Assembly (NCBI RefSeq): GCF_002761755.1
Contig: NZ_PEOG01000051.1
Location: 1 to 41,974 of the forward strand
Origin: Roseateles chitinivorans
Lineage (GTDB): Bacteria > Pseudomonadota > Gammaproteobacteria > Burkholderiales > Burkholderiaceae_C
Reading direction: 5' to 3'
Length of the DNA: 41,974 nucleotides
Positions 25,223 through 32,186 of this stretch are shown piece after piece (the stretch's first letter is position 1; each line of letters opens with the position of its first letter). The position numbers were made by a program, and so were the translations under genes. The notes beneath the pieces were generated by a model. That model saw only the letters and a list, made by a program, of their open reading frames with translations, made no database searches and was not told where the DNA came from.

Positions 25223-26194
25223 ATGAAGCTCGTCAAAGTGCTGGTCGCGCTGATGTCCAGCGCCGTGATTCCCCTGGCAGTCCATGCCCAGACTTTCCCT
25301 GAGAAGGGCAGCACGCTGCGCATCATCGTGCCGTTCGCAGCGGGTGGCGGTGTGGACAACGCGGCACGGCTGTTGGCCGAGCAGCTCCGCAAACAGCTCG
25401 GCACGCCGGTCGTCGTGGAGAACAAGGCCGGTGCCAGCGGCACGCTGGGTGGCAAGGCGGTCCAGACGGCTCCGGCTGACGGCTACACCCTGCTCTTCTC
25501 CGCGGCCACGCATGTGCTGGCCAAGCAGGTGTTGGCGACACCGCCATACGATCCGCAAACGGACTTCGTGCCTGTGGCGCGGGTCGGCGAGGCGCCGCTC
25601 ATGCTGGTCATCGCTCCGGCGCTCGAGCCCCGGACGCTCGGTCAGATGATTGGCGCCGCGAAGTCCAAGCCTGATGAGTGGATGGCGGCCATCCCTGCAG
25701 CCGGCGCCCCGAGTCATCTGGCGACGCTTCTCTTCGCCAAGCAGGCCGGGCTGAAGCTCACCTACGTCCCATACAAGGGAACGCAGCCTGCCCTGGTGGA
25801 TGTCGGTGGCAACCACGTGAGCCTCCTGCTCGACTCCATGGTGTCGCTCCTGCCGCTCGCGAAGTCCGGGAAAGTGCGTCCGCTGGCCATCACTGCAGAG
25901 AAGCGCAGTCCCCTGGCTCCGGAAGTGCCGACGATGCAGGAAGGCGGTCTCAAGGCTTTCAGGTACGCATCCTGGTACGGCGTGTGGGTCCCCAGGGGAA
26001 CGCCGGCAGACCGTGTTGCCAAGTTGAGCGCGGCGGTCACGCAAGCGTCGTCGGAGCTGGGGCGCAACGGTGCCTATGCGGCCATCGGCATCGATGCGCT
26101 CTCGGAAGGGAGCGAGCAGTTCAAGAAGTTCATTGCAGCCGATGTCGCTCAGGGCTCCGAACTGCTGAGGAGCGCAGGTTTCAAGCCTGAATGA
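25223..26194 (+). CDS. Bug-type (TctC) periplasmic solute-binding receptor
   Basis: A 323-residue periplasmic binding protein of the Bug/tripartite tricarboxylate family, with signal peptide MKLVKVLVALMSSAVIPLAVHA and the family motifs IIVPFAAGGGVDNAAR and VENKAGASGTLGG. YVPYKG is the usual ligand-loop motif of the domain. The ATG at 25223 has GGAG six bases upstream; ATG 25211 would add four residues. Most Bug proteins bind carboxylates or amides with two waters. The matching membrane genes (tctA/tctB) are absent from the window, so this one either works with a distant transporter or serves as a sensor-like receptor beside the MFS carrier. It is the last gene of the module. Confidence 0.92.
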   Translation: MKLVKVLVALMSSAVIPLAVHAQTFPEKGSTLRIIVPFAAGGGVDNAARLLAEQLRKQLGTPVVVENKAGASGTLGGKAVQTAPADGYTLLFSAATHVLAKQVLATPPYDPQTDFVPVARVGEAPLMLVIAPALEPRTLGQMIGAAKSKPDEWMAAIPAAGAPSHLATLLFAKQAGLKLTYVPYKGTQPALVDVGGNHVSLLLDSMVSLLPLAKSGKVRPLAITAEKRSPLAPEVPTMQEGGLKAFRYASWYGVWVPRGTPADRVAKLSAAVTQASSELGRNGAYAAIGIDALSEGSEQFKKFIAADVAQGSELLRSAGFKPE

Positions 26195-26524
26195 GGAGGC
26201 GACGAGACGCTGGCGTCCGGGTCAGGACTCCGCTCCATGCTGGTTGGGGTCATTGCAATGGAAGCTGCTGAGCGGTGACGGCATAGTGGTCGGCGGCAGC
26301 AGGTTCGAGGCAGCTCAATAGCTGCGACTGGAACTTCAGCGCTCCAAGATCGAAAAGCGGCGCCAGTGTCGGTTTGCGCCGAGCACTGGAAATCGCATTC
26401 CATGTTTATTTCCTCAGCCCCGAGGGCTGAAGGTCCTGGGAAACACGACGGGCGCACTGCGATCCGCCAGCCGATAGCCCATGGCTGGTCGGTTCGAGGT
26501 GCCCTCCACGTACCCTGCCTCGAC

Positions 26525-26827
26525 AAGGAACTGCGCGGCCAGCATTCGCGTTCGGAAGAGGCACGTTTTGACATCGTCGTCCGCGCCAACGAAGCCAAGT
26601 TCTCGCAGAACCGGGCATTGCGGGATTACCTGCTCACCACGGGTGGCCGGGTGCTCGTCGAGGCGAGCCCCGTTGATCGCATCTGTGGGATTGGCCTTGC
26701 AGCGAACGACGAACGAGCGTTTGATCCACGCGCGTGGCGCGGCCTGAACCTGCTGGGTTTTGCTCTGATGGAAGTGCGTGCGCGATTGGCGTCCAGCTCT
26801 TGCCCCGGCACTGCCGCGCGAGACTGA
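26525..26827 (+). pseudogene. Truncated NADAR (YbiA/DUF1768) family gene
   Basis: The last ~100 codons of this open frame read as the C-terminal half of a NADAR protein: RFDIVVRANEAKFSQN, LVEASPVDRICGIGL and WRGLNLLGFALMEVR are the family's conserved blocks. The N-terminal half that holds YxCAEQxMM is missing from the frame and not clearly present in the other frames. The segment KELRGQHSRSEEA still aligns loosely with the middle of the family. The upstream 26195-26524 stretch has no convincing gene. Intact NADAR proteins are N-glycosidases acting on ADP-ribose-linked or riboflavin-pathway metabolites. The truncation says it is a remnant; a short start at an in-frame codon cannot be fully excluded. 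Confidence 0.7.
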
Positions 26828-26923
26828 GCAGGTAGCTGCGGATCGGCATCCGGTTCCCCGCTTCATCCCCCCGTTTCTGCAGTCTGTCGTCCCCCGCTGG
26901 GGCGGACCGGACTCGGTTGATAT

Positions 26924-26947
26924 GGTGTGCTACATCAGCAACACACC
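26924..26947. promoter_or_regulatory. Inverted repeat upstream of gntR (YtrA-type) operon
   Basis: GGTGTG-N12-CACACC, perfect 6-bp arms, 20 bases upstream of the gntR start. GTGT...ACAC dyads are typical of YtrA-subfamily GntR operators, so autorepression is likely. The spacer is AT-richer than its surroundings and may overlap the promoter. Confidence 0.5.
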
Positions 26948-26967
26948 GGCGCCCCGCGCCTCGCGTC

Positions 26968-27318
26968 ATGCATAGCTGGAACGATCAAGCGCCGATCTAT
27001 CAGCAGCTCGCCGACCGCCTCGCGTCGCAGCTGCTGGACGGCGATCCCCCCGAGGGCGAGGCGCTGCCGTCCGTGCGCGCGCTCGCCAGCCAGTACCTCA
27101 TCAACCCCTTGACCGTCAGTCGCGCGCTGCAGTCGCTGGTGGACGAGGGCCTGGTCGAGAGCCGCCGCGGCATGGGCATGTACGTCCGTGACGGCGCCCG
27201 CATCCGGCTGCTGCGCAGCGAGCGGGAGCATTTCCTCCAGGAGGAATGGCCCCGCCTGCGGGAGAAACTTCGCCGCCTGGGCCTTCGCCCCCAGGACCTG
27301 AATTGGGAGGACGCATGA
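26968..27318 (+). CDS. GntR-family regulator, YtrA subfamily
   Basis: A 116-residue repressor with an N-terminal GntR winged helix (about residues 5-72: WNDQAPIYQQLADRLASQLL, then LPSVRALASQYLINPLTVSRAL, EGLVESRRGMGMYV) and a short helical tail of about 40 residues for dimerisation. This small form is the YtrA subfamily, which usually represses an adjacent ABC transporter operon. Its stop overlaps the ATG of the ABC ATPase gene by four bases (ATGA). The first 66 bases of coding sequence recur as a degraded fragment at 20321-20386. Confidence 0.9.
   Translation: MHSWNDQAPIYQQLADRLASQLLDGDPPEGEALPSVRALASQYLINPLTVSRALQSLVDEGLVESRRGMGMYVRDGARIRLLRSEREHFLQEEWPRLREKLRRLGLRPQDLNWEDA
26975..27040 (+). 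repeat. Right copy of 66-bp direct repeat (gntR 5' end)
   Basis: Same orientation as the fragment at 20321-20386, 58 of 66 bases identical. The two copies bracket about 6.6 kb containing LysR, the aldolase-like gene, porin, MFS, Bug and the NADAR remnant. Sequence outside the copies shows no similarity by eye. Confidence 0.8.
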
Positions 27319-28196
27319 AGACGCTTATCGAGGCCAGCCACCTGAGCCTCCACTACGGTCGCAAGGCGGCCCTGCAGGACCTGACCTTCTCCATCCCCGC
27401 CGGCCGCGTTGTCGGCCTGCTGGGCCACAACGGCGCCGGCAAGACCACGCTGATGAAGACGCTGGTCGGCCTGAAGCAGCCCACCGGCCAGCTCCGCGTG
27501 CTCGGCCTGGATCCGCATGCCGACCGCGCGCAGCTGCTGACCTCGCTCTGCTACATCCCCGACGTGGCCGTGCTGCCCAGCTGGGCGCGGGTGTCGGAGC
27601 TGATCCGCCTGATGGCGGGCCTGCAGCCCCGCTTCTCGACCGAGCGCGCCCGGCAGCTGCTGCGGCGCACCTCCGTGGGCGAGAACGACAAGGTCAAGCA
27701 CCTGTCCAAGGGCATGGTCACCCAGCTGCACCTCGCGTTGGTGGCAGCCATCGACGCCAAGCTCATGATCCTGGACGAGCCGACGCTCGGCCTGGACGTG
27801 ATGTCGCGCAAGAGCTTCTACGAGATGCTCATCGACGAGTGGTGCGACGGCGAACGGTCGGTGCTGATCTCCACCCATCAGGTCGAGGAGGTGGAGACGC
27901 TGCTGTCGGACGTGATCATGCTGGACGAAGGGCGGCTGGTGCTGGACATCTCGCTGGCGGAAATGGACGAGCGCTTCGTCGCGCTGTCGCACGATCCGGA
28001 CGCCGCCGAAGCCGTCGCGGCCAACCACCCGCTGCTGCGCTATCGGGTGCAGGGCCGACCGGCCGCGCTGTTCGACGGCGTCGCCCCGGACACGGTCGCC
28101 CACCTGGGGCAGCGCGTGCGCCCCAGCCTGGTGGACCTGTTCATGGCCCTGACCCGCAAGCCCGAGATCCAGGCGCGCACGCCGGAATCGGCCTGA
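27315..28196 (+). CDS. ABC transporter ATP-binding protein
   Basis: A 293-residue ABC ATPase: Walker A GHNGAGKTT (about residues 40-48), signature-like KHLSKGMVTQLHLAL (a diverged LSGGQ), Walker B LMILDEPT, D-loop LGLDV and switch His in STHQVEE. A ~70-residue C-terminal extension follows. It is the partner of the downstream permease and is translationally coupled to the YtrA-type repressor. YtrA-linked transporters of this type often respond to cell-envelope stress or antimicrobial peptides; that role is inferred, not shown. Confidence 0.92.
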   Translation: MKTLIEASHLSLHYGRKAALQDLTFSIPAGRVVGLLGHNGAGKTTLMKTLVGLKQPTGQLRVLGLDPHADRAQLLTSLCYIPDVAVLPSWARVSELIRLMAGLQPRFSTERARQLLRRTSVGENDKVKHLSKGMVTQLHLALVAAIDAKLMILDEPTLGLDVMSRKSFYEMLIDEWCDGERSVLISTHQVEEVETLLSDVIMLDEGRLVLDISLAEMDERFVALSHDPDAAEAVAANHPLLRYRVQGRPAALFDGVAPDTVAHLGQRVRPSLVDLFMALTRKPEIQARTPESA

Positions 28197-28224
28197 TCCG
28201 CGAACCCTCCTCAAGGACATCTCC

Positions 28225-29124
28225 ATGACGCTCTTCAACACGCTGCTGCTGCGTGAGTGGCTGCAATACAAGCGCGCCTGGCTGGGCCTGGTGCTGGTGC
28301 CGATCCTGGTGCTGCTGGCGCTGGTGCCGTTCAGCCAGGTCGACGACGTCGACGTGCCCAGTCCGGAGCCGGTCGCGCTGATCGCCGGTCTGCTGACGGT
28401 CGGGCTGGTCATGACCCTCGCCATGGCCGTCTCCGGCTACCAGTTGCTCGGCCTGGCCCGGCGCGATCAGCAGGACCGCTCGATCGAGTTCTGGTCCTCG
28501 CTCCCGGGCAGCCATGCTGCGAGCCTGGGCGCGCCGATCGTCGCGCATGGCGTGCTGATGCCGGCCGTCGCGGTGCTGCTCGGCGTCGCCGGGGGCGTGG
28601 TGGTCGGCTCGGCGATGGCCTTCAAGGAATTCGGCCTGTCCGCGCTGCACCAGACGCAGTGGGCGGCGCTGTTCCAGGCCACGCTCTGGCTGAGCCTGCG
28701 GCTGGTCGTCGGCGTGGTGCTGGCGGCACTGTGGATCGCGCCTATCGCGCTGGCGCTGATGGCCGCGTCGGCCTGGCTCCGGCGCTGGGGCGCTCCGCTG
28801 CTGGTGATCGGCGTCGGCGCCTTCCTCAAGATCTACAAGGACGAGCCCGTCGCCGCAGCGCTGAAGCGACTGCTCAAGACGCAGATGGAAGGCGTCGCCA
28901 GCGCCTGGGTGCAGAGCGGCACCCGGCTGATCGTCGAGTCGAACGGCGATGGGCGGCTCGACATGCAGGACTTCTTCGACATGCTGTTCCGCTTCCCCGA
29001 CTTCGCCCGGGACGGCCTGCCGCAGGTCCTGCATGCGGCGCTGCATCCGCAGTTCTTCGGCGGGTTGGCGCTGGCCGGCGCATGCTTCTGGTTGCTGGTG
29101 CTGCAGCGCAAGCGCAGCCTGTGA
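28225..29124 (+). CDS. ABC transporter permease-like membrane protein
   Basis: A 299-residue protein with about six hydrophobic membrane segments: residues ~18-36, ~52-75, ~92-120, ~150-185, ~190-210 and ~275-295. A long extracytoplasmic or cytoplasmic loop (about 215-270: IYKDEPVAAALKRLL to MLFRFPDFARDG) separates the last two. The short N-terminal LLLREWLQYKRAWLGL resembles the lead-in of ABC-2-type permeases. It lies 28 bases after the ATPase gene, forming a three-gene repressor-ATPase-permease operon that ends in a clear terminator. Confidence 0.85.
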   Translation: MTLFNTLLLREWLQYKRAWLGLVLVPILVLLALVPFSQVDDVDVPSPEPVALIAGLLTVGLVMTLAMAVSGYQLLGLARRDQQDRSIEFWSSLPGSHAASLGAPIVAHGVLMPAVAVLLGVAGGVVVGSAMAFKEFGLSALHQTQWAALFQATLWLSLRLVVGVVLAALWIAPIALALMAASAWLRRWGAPLLVIGVGAFLKIYKDEPVAAALKRLLKTQMEGVASAWVQSGTRLIVESNGDGRLDMQDFFDMLFRFPDFARDGLPQVLHAALHPQFFGGLALAGACFWLLVLQRKRSL

Positions 29125-29145
29125 TCCGGCGCGCCGCGCGCACTC

Positions 29146-29176
29146 GAGGGGCCCCGCCAGCGAGCGGGGCCTCTTT
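29146..29176. terminator. Bidirectional terminator between permease and nnrU-like genes
   Basis: A GC-rich stem (GAGGGGCCCCGC / GCGGGGCCTC, one mismatch/bulge) with a short loop is followed by TTTT. It sits between convergent genes and could serve both strands. Confidence 0.75.
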
Positions 29177-29755
29177 TCATCCGACGGTCGGGAACGGGCT
29201 GACGCCGATGAGGGCGCGGTGCAACCCCGCCGCGAACACGACCCAGGCCACGACGCCGACCGCCACCGCGATCGCGGTGCCCCGCGCGGTGCCCGCCGGC
29301 GGGCGCGGACCGGCCCGCCGACGCGCCGAGCGGAAGTCGAGGACCGCCCAGACGAGGAAGGCGCCGAACAGCACCAGGTCGGCGACGGTGTTGTTGGCCA
29401 GCAGGTGACCGAGGGCCCAGAGCTTCACCGCCAGCACCATCGGGTGCCCCAGCCTCGCCTTGAGGTGGTTGCGCGGCACATAGGCGGCGGCCAGCAGGAT
29501 CAGCGCTAGCAGCATCAGCAGCCCCGCCAGGTGATTCATGCCGCGCGGCGTCGCCCACAGCGGATGCGGATCGAGCCGCGCCTGGCCATAGCCCCAGACG
29601 ATCAGCAGCAGGCCGACGAGGGAGACGGCGGTGTAGCCGAGCTTCCAGCGGCGTTCGCCCCAGGCGGCGAGGCGGGCATCGCGCCAGCCCGGCGCGACGA
29701 TGCGGACCGAATGCGGTCCGAGGAACAGGATCAGGCCGAGGATCAGTGCCCACAT
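29177..29755 (-). CDS. nnrU: NnrU-like membrane protein
   Basis: A 192-residue integral membrane protein with about five or six helices. It matches the NnrU family: the opening ILGLILFLGPHSVRIV, then HPLWATPRGMNHLAGLLMLLALILL and PRNHLKARLGHPMVLAVKLWALGHLLANN. NnrU is linked to nitric-oxide/nitrite metabolism in denitrifiers and shares a fold with isoprenylcysteine-type methyltransferase-like membrane proteins, but its biochemical role is unsettled. No denitrification reductase genes are in view. It is third in a minus-strand set with two tiny membrane proteins behind a sigma-54 promoter. Confidence 0.85.
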   Translation of the reverse strand: MWALILGLILFLGPHSVRIVAPGWRDARLAAWGERRWKLGYTAVSLVGLLLIVWGYGQARLDPHPLWATPRGMNHLAGLLMLLALILLAAAYVPRNHLKARLGHPMVLAVKLWALGHLLANNTVADLVLFGAFLVWAVLDFRSARRRAGPRPPAGTARGTAIAVAVGVVAWVVFAAGLHRALIGVSPFPTVG

Positions 29756-29822
29756 GGTGTTGTCGCTCCTTGTCGGCGCGGACTATGCCCGCGCCGGGAG
29801 CGGCTCACCAGTGCCGTCCGGA

Positions 29823-30056
29823 TCAAGAGACCGTTGTCGGCGGCGGGGCGAATGTGGGCGACAGTGGCGCCGCGGGCGCGGCCCGGACCTGGCGCAGGTC
29901 GCCTTCGGCGTGGTCCAGCCAGGCCATCGCGGCCAGCAGGGCCAGCATCGCGACGGCGATGCCCAGCGCGCGCAGCAGCACGCGGCGCCAGCGGTGATCG
30001 GACACGGGAGGCGGCGCGGGGACGCGCGCGCCGCCAAGGCGGGCGGGGGCTTTCAT
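29823..30056 (-). CDS. Small single-span membrane protein (77 aa)
   Basis: A 77-residue protein with a basic N-terminus, one strong membrane helix (about residues 27-46: VLLRALGIAVAMLALLAAMAW-like) and a periplasmic Pro/Ala-rich tail (APAAPLSPTFAPPP). CTGGAG lies upstream of its ATG. It sits between the 44-residue protein and the NnrU-like gene on the same strand. I do not recognise a family. Its reality is supported by the sigma-54 promoter upstream and by codon use like its neighbours, not by homology. Confidence 0.6.
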   Translation of the reverse strand: MKAPARLGGARVPAPPPVSDHRWRRVLLRALGIAVAMLALLAAMAWLDHAEGDLRQVRAAPAAPLSPTFAPPPTTVS

Positions 30057-30087
30057 GGCGGAACTCCAGCGAGGATCGCCGCCGGGC

Positions 30088-30222
30088 TCAGGGCAGCACG
30101 GCGCCCAGGCCCCACAACAGCGCCGGATAAACCGCGCCCCAGGCGACCGCGAGGAGCGCGACGGCCTTCATGCCGAGAAAGATCGGCGGGACATGCTTGG
30201 CAGTGACGGATGGCTTCGACAT
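30088..30222 (-). CDS. Tiny membrane protein (44 aa) under sigma-54 promoter
   Basis: A 44-residue protein with a short basic N-terminus (MSKPSVTAKH) and one hydrophobic helix (about residues 14-42, with GMKAVALLAVAWGAVYPALL). CAGGAG stands 7 bases before the ATG, and a perfect sigma-54 promoter places the transcript start about 21 bases upstream, which strongly supports it as a true gene. It is the first gene of the set that continues with the 77-residue protein and the NnrU-like protein. Function unknown; single-span microproteins often stabilise or tune a larger membrane complex. Confidence 0.7.
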   Translation of the reverse strand: MSKPSVTAKHVPPIFLGMKAVALLAVAWGAVYPALLWGLGAVLP

Positions 30223-30253
30223 GGTGCGCTCCTGGAGCTGGCAGCTCATGTCG

Positions 30254-30270
30254 TGCAAACGGCGTGCCAA
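30254..30270 (-). promoter_or_regulatory. Sigma-54 (RpoN) promoter
   Basis: Read on the minus strand: TTGGCACG-CCGT-TTGCA, a perfect match to the YTGGCACG-N4-TTGCW consensus with the correct -24/-12 spacing. The predicted start of transcription is near 30243, giving a ~21-nt leader with a Shine-Dalgarno before the 44-residue gene. Confidence 0.85.
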
Positions 30271-30341
30271 CTTGCGGGGTTGACTGTCGAATGCGTCAAA
30301 AACACAGCGTTACGCCGGCTTGACGAGCCGGACATCGCCTG

Positions 30342-30376
30342 CCGTGATCGACGTCACGGCGGTCACTTCCGGTCAC
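30342..30376. promoter_or_regulatory. Putative upstream activator site for a sigma-54 enhancer-binding protein
   Basis: CCGTGA-N6-TCACGG is a perfect 6-bp-arm dyad at 30342-30359, followed by two direct GGTCAC copies (30361-30366 and 30371-30376). The dyad centre is about 107 bases upstream of the predicted sigma-54 transcript start, a typical enhancer distance. No bacterial enhancer-binding protein gene is in the window. Confidence 0.5.
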
Positions 30377-30409
30377 GCGCCCGCCGCCCGTCAGCCGCCG
30401 GATCGTCCG

Positions 30410-30892
30410 TCAGGCGCTCCGGTCCACCCGAAGCGCCAGCAGCACCGAGGTGTGCGTCTTGATCACGCCCTCGATCTCACCGATCTCGTCGAGCAGCGCA
30501 TCGAGCCGCGCCGTGCTGTCGGCGCGCAGCGTGGCCATGTAGTCGAACTCGCCGCTGACCGACGCCAGCTGGCGCAACTCGGGCAGCCGCGAGAGCCGCT
30601 TGACCACCTCCCGCCCGGCGCGCGGCTGCACGGTGATGCCGACGAAGGCCTGCACACCGCGCTCGACCGCCTCGCCGCCCAGGCGCACCGTGTAGCCGGC
30701 GATCAGGCCTTCCGCTTCGAGCCGGGCCAGCCGAGCCACCACCGTGGTGCGGGCGACGCCCAACTTGCGGGCGAGGTCGGCGGTGCTTTCGCGCGCATTG
30801 GCCTGCAGCAGCGCGACCAGGTCGCGGTCGGTCTGATCACGCAGCGTCGCGGGCGCGGTGGACGGGGTATCGGTGGCTTGCTTCGCGTTCAT
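30410..30892 (-). CDS. Lrp/AsnC-family regulator
   Basis: A 160-residue Lrp/AsnC protein. The N-terminal helix-turn-helix spans about residues 18-70 (LRDQTDRDLVALLQANAREST, DLARKLGVARTTVVARLARLE). A C-terminal RAM/ACT-like domain follows (AFVGITVQPRAGREVV to GVIKTHTSVLLALRV) for amino-acid sensing and oligomerisation. It is divergent from the saccharopine-dehydrogenase-like operon with 185 bp between them, packed with TTCGTC boxes, so it is the likely lysine- or aminoadipate-responsive regulator of that operon. Confidence 0.92.
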   Translation of the reverse strand: MNAKQATDTPSTAPATLRDQTDRDLVALLQANARESTADLARKLGVARTTVVARLARLEAEGLIAGYTVRLGGEAVERGVQAFVGITVQPRAGREVVKRLSRLPELRQLASVSGEFDYMATLRADSTARLDALLDEIGEIEGVIKTHTSVLLALRVDRSA

Positions 30893-30938
30893 GGGGATGG
30901 CTTCCGCCGCAGGGCGTCGGTCTCGGGATTAACCCTTG

Positions 30939-31020
30939 TTTTCGTCGAAATGAGCAGTGGGGCCGACGAATCGTCAGCATAGAGCTGTTTTTCGTCGAAG
31001 TCGCGCTTTCTTTCGTCAGG
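30939..31020. promoter_or_regulatory. Periodic TTCGTC-box array (putative Lrp-type binding region)
   Basis: Three short dyads are evenly spaced: TTCGTCGAA at 30941-30949, GACGAATCGTC at 30965-30975 and TTCGTCGAA at 30991-30999, with centres 25 bp apart. A further TTTCGTC lies at 31011-31017. The array lies in the divergent gap between the Lrp/AsnC gene and the operon it probably controls. Evenly spaced sites are expected for Lrp octamers that wrap DNA. Confidence 0.65.
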
Positions 31021-31077
31021 GGCGCTCGGGACACTGCGGCCATCGCTTTCCATTTCCAGGATCACAAGGAGCACGAC

Positions 31078-32172
31078 ATGAAAGTGGCACTGCTGGGCGC
31101 CGGACACATCGGCCAGACGATCGCGCGACTGCTGCAGGGCAGCGGCGACTACCAGGTCACCGTGATGGACAAGAACGCCGGTGCGCTCCAGTTGCTGGCG
31201 GGCCAGGGCCTCGCGACCAAGACGGTGGACACCGAGGACAAGGCCCAGTTGGCCGCCGCGCTCCGCGGCAACGACGTGGTCGTCAACGCACTGCCGTACC
31301 ACCTGGCGATCACCGCCGCCCACATGGCGCTGGAGGCCGGCTGCCATTACTTCGACCTGACCGAGGACGTCGCCGCGACCAAGGAGATCAAGCGCATCGC
31401 CGCCGGCGCCAAGACCGCCTTCATGCCGCAGTGCGGCCTGGCGCCGGGCTTCATCGGCATCGTCGCGCACCACCTGGCCAAGCGCTTCGACACGCTGCAG
31501 GACGTCAAGATGCGGGTCGGCGCGCTGCCCGCGTTCCCGACCAATGCGCTGAAGTACAACCTGACCTGGTCGGTCGACGGCCTGATCAACGAGTACTGCC
31601 ACCCCTGCGAGGCGATCCACGACGGCGACACCATTGCCGCGCTGCCGCTGGAAGGGCTGGAGCACTTCTCGCTGGACGGCACCGAGTACGAGGCCTTCAA
31701 TACCTCCGGCGGCCTGGGCACGCTGTGCGAGACCTGGGACGGCAAGGTCCGCAACCTGGACTACAAGACGGTCCGCTATCCGGGTCACCGCGACCTGATG
31801 ATGTTCCTGCTGGACGACCTGGCGCTGAAGAACGACCAGGAAAAGCTGAAGGACATCATGCGCAAGAGCATGCCCGCGACGATGCAGGACGTGGTGCTGG
31901 TGTTCGTGACGGTCTCCGGCATGAAGAACGGCGTGCTGATGCAGGAGGTCTTCGCCCGCAAGATCTTCGCCGAGCGCGATGGCGAGCAGCCGCTGTCGGC
32001 GATCCAGATCACCACCGCCGCCGGCATCTGCGCCGCCGTCGACCTGTTCCGCGAGGGCAAGCTGCCGCAGCAGGGCTTCATCCGCCAGGAAGAGGTCGCA
32101 TTGCCGGACTTCCTCGCCAACCGCTTCGGCAAGGCCTATCAGCAGTCGCGCCAGGTCGAATCGATCGGCTGA
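31078..32172 (+). CDS. Saccharopine dehydrogenase-like oxidoreductase (Lys9 type)
   Basis: A 364-residue protein with an N-terminal Rossmann fold (LLGAGHIGQ, residues 5-13) and the saccharopine-dehydrogenase pattern: DVVVNALPYHL, CHYFDLTED, PQCGLAPGF and TWSVDGLINEY. In the saccharopine route the family splits saccharopine into glutamate and 2-aminoadipate semialdehyde; some bacterial members act on related imines such as lysine-derived delta-1-piperideine products. AAGGAG precedes the ATG. It is the first gene of a four-gene operon divergent from the Lrp regulator, and the next gene's product would oxidise its semialdehyde product. A lysine-ketoglutarate reductase partner is not in the window. 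Confidence 0.88.
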   Translation: MKVALLGAGHIGQTIARLLQGSGDYQVTVMDKNAGALQLLAGQGLATKTVDTEDKAQLAAALRGNDVVVNALPYHLAITAAHMALEAGCHYFDLTEDVAATKEIKRIAAGAKTAFMPQCGLAPGFIGIVAHHLAKRFDTLQDVKMRVGALPAFPTNALKYNLTWSVDGLINEYCHPCEAIHDGDTIAALPLEGLEHFSLDGTEYEAFNTSGGLGTLCETWDGKVRNLDYKTVRYPGHRDLMMFLLDDLALKNDQEKLKDIMRKSMPATMQDVVLVFVTVSGMKNGVLMQEVFARKIFAERDGEQPLSAIQITTAAGICAAVDLFREGKLPQQGFIRQEEVALPDFLANRFGKAYQQSRQVESIG

Positions 32173-32186
32173 AGGAGAATCCCGCG

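Noticed and set aside
20387..26974. Integrase, transposase or insertion-sequence ends that would explain the gntR repeat
   Set aside because: None of the genes or flanks show recombinase motifs or terminal inverted repeats, so no mobile element is annotated.
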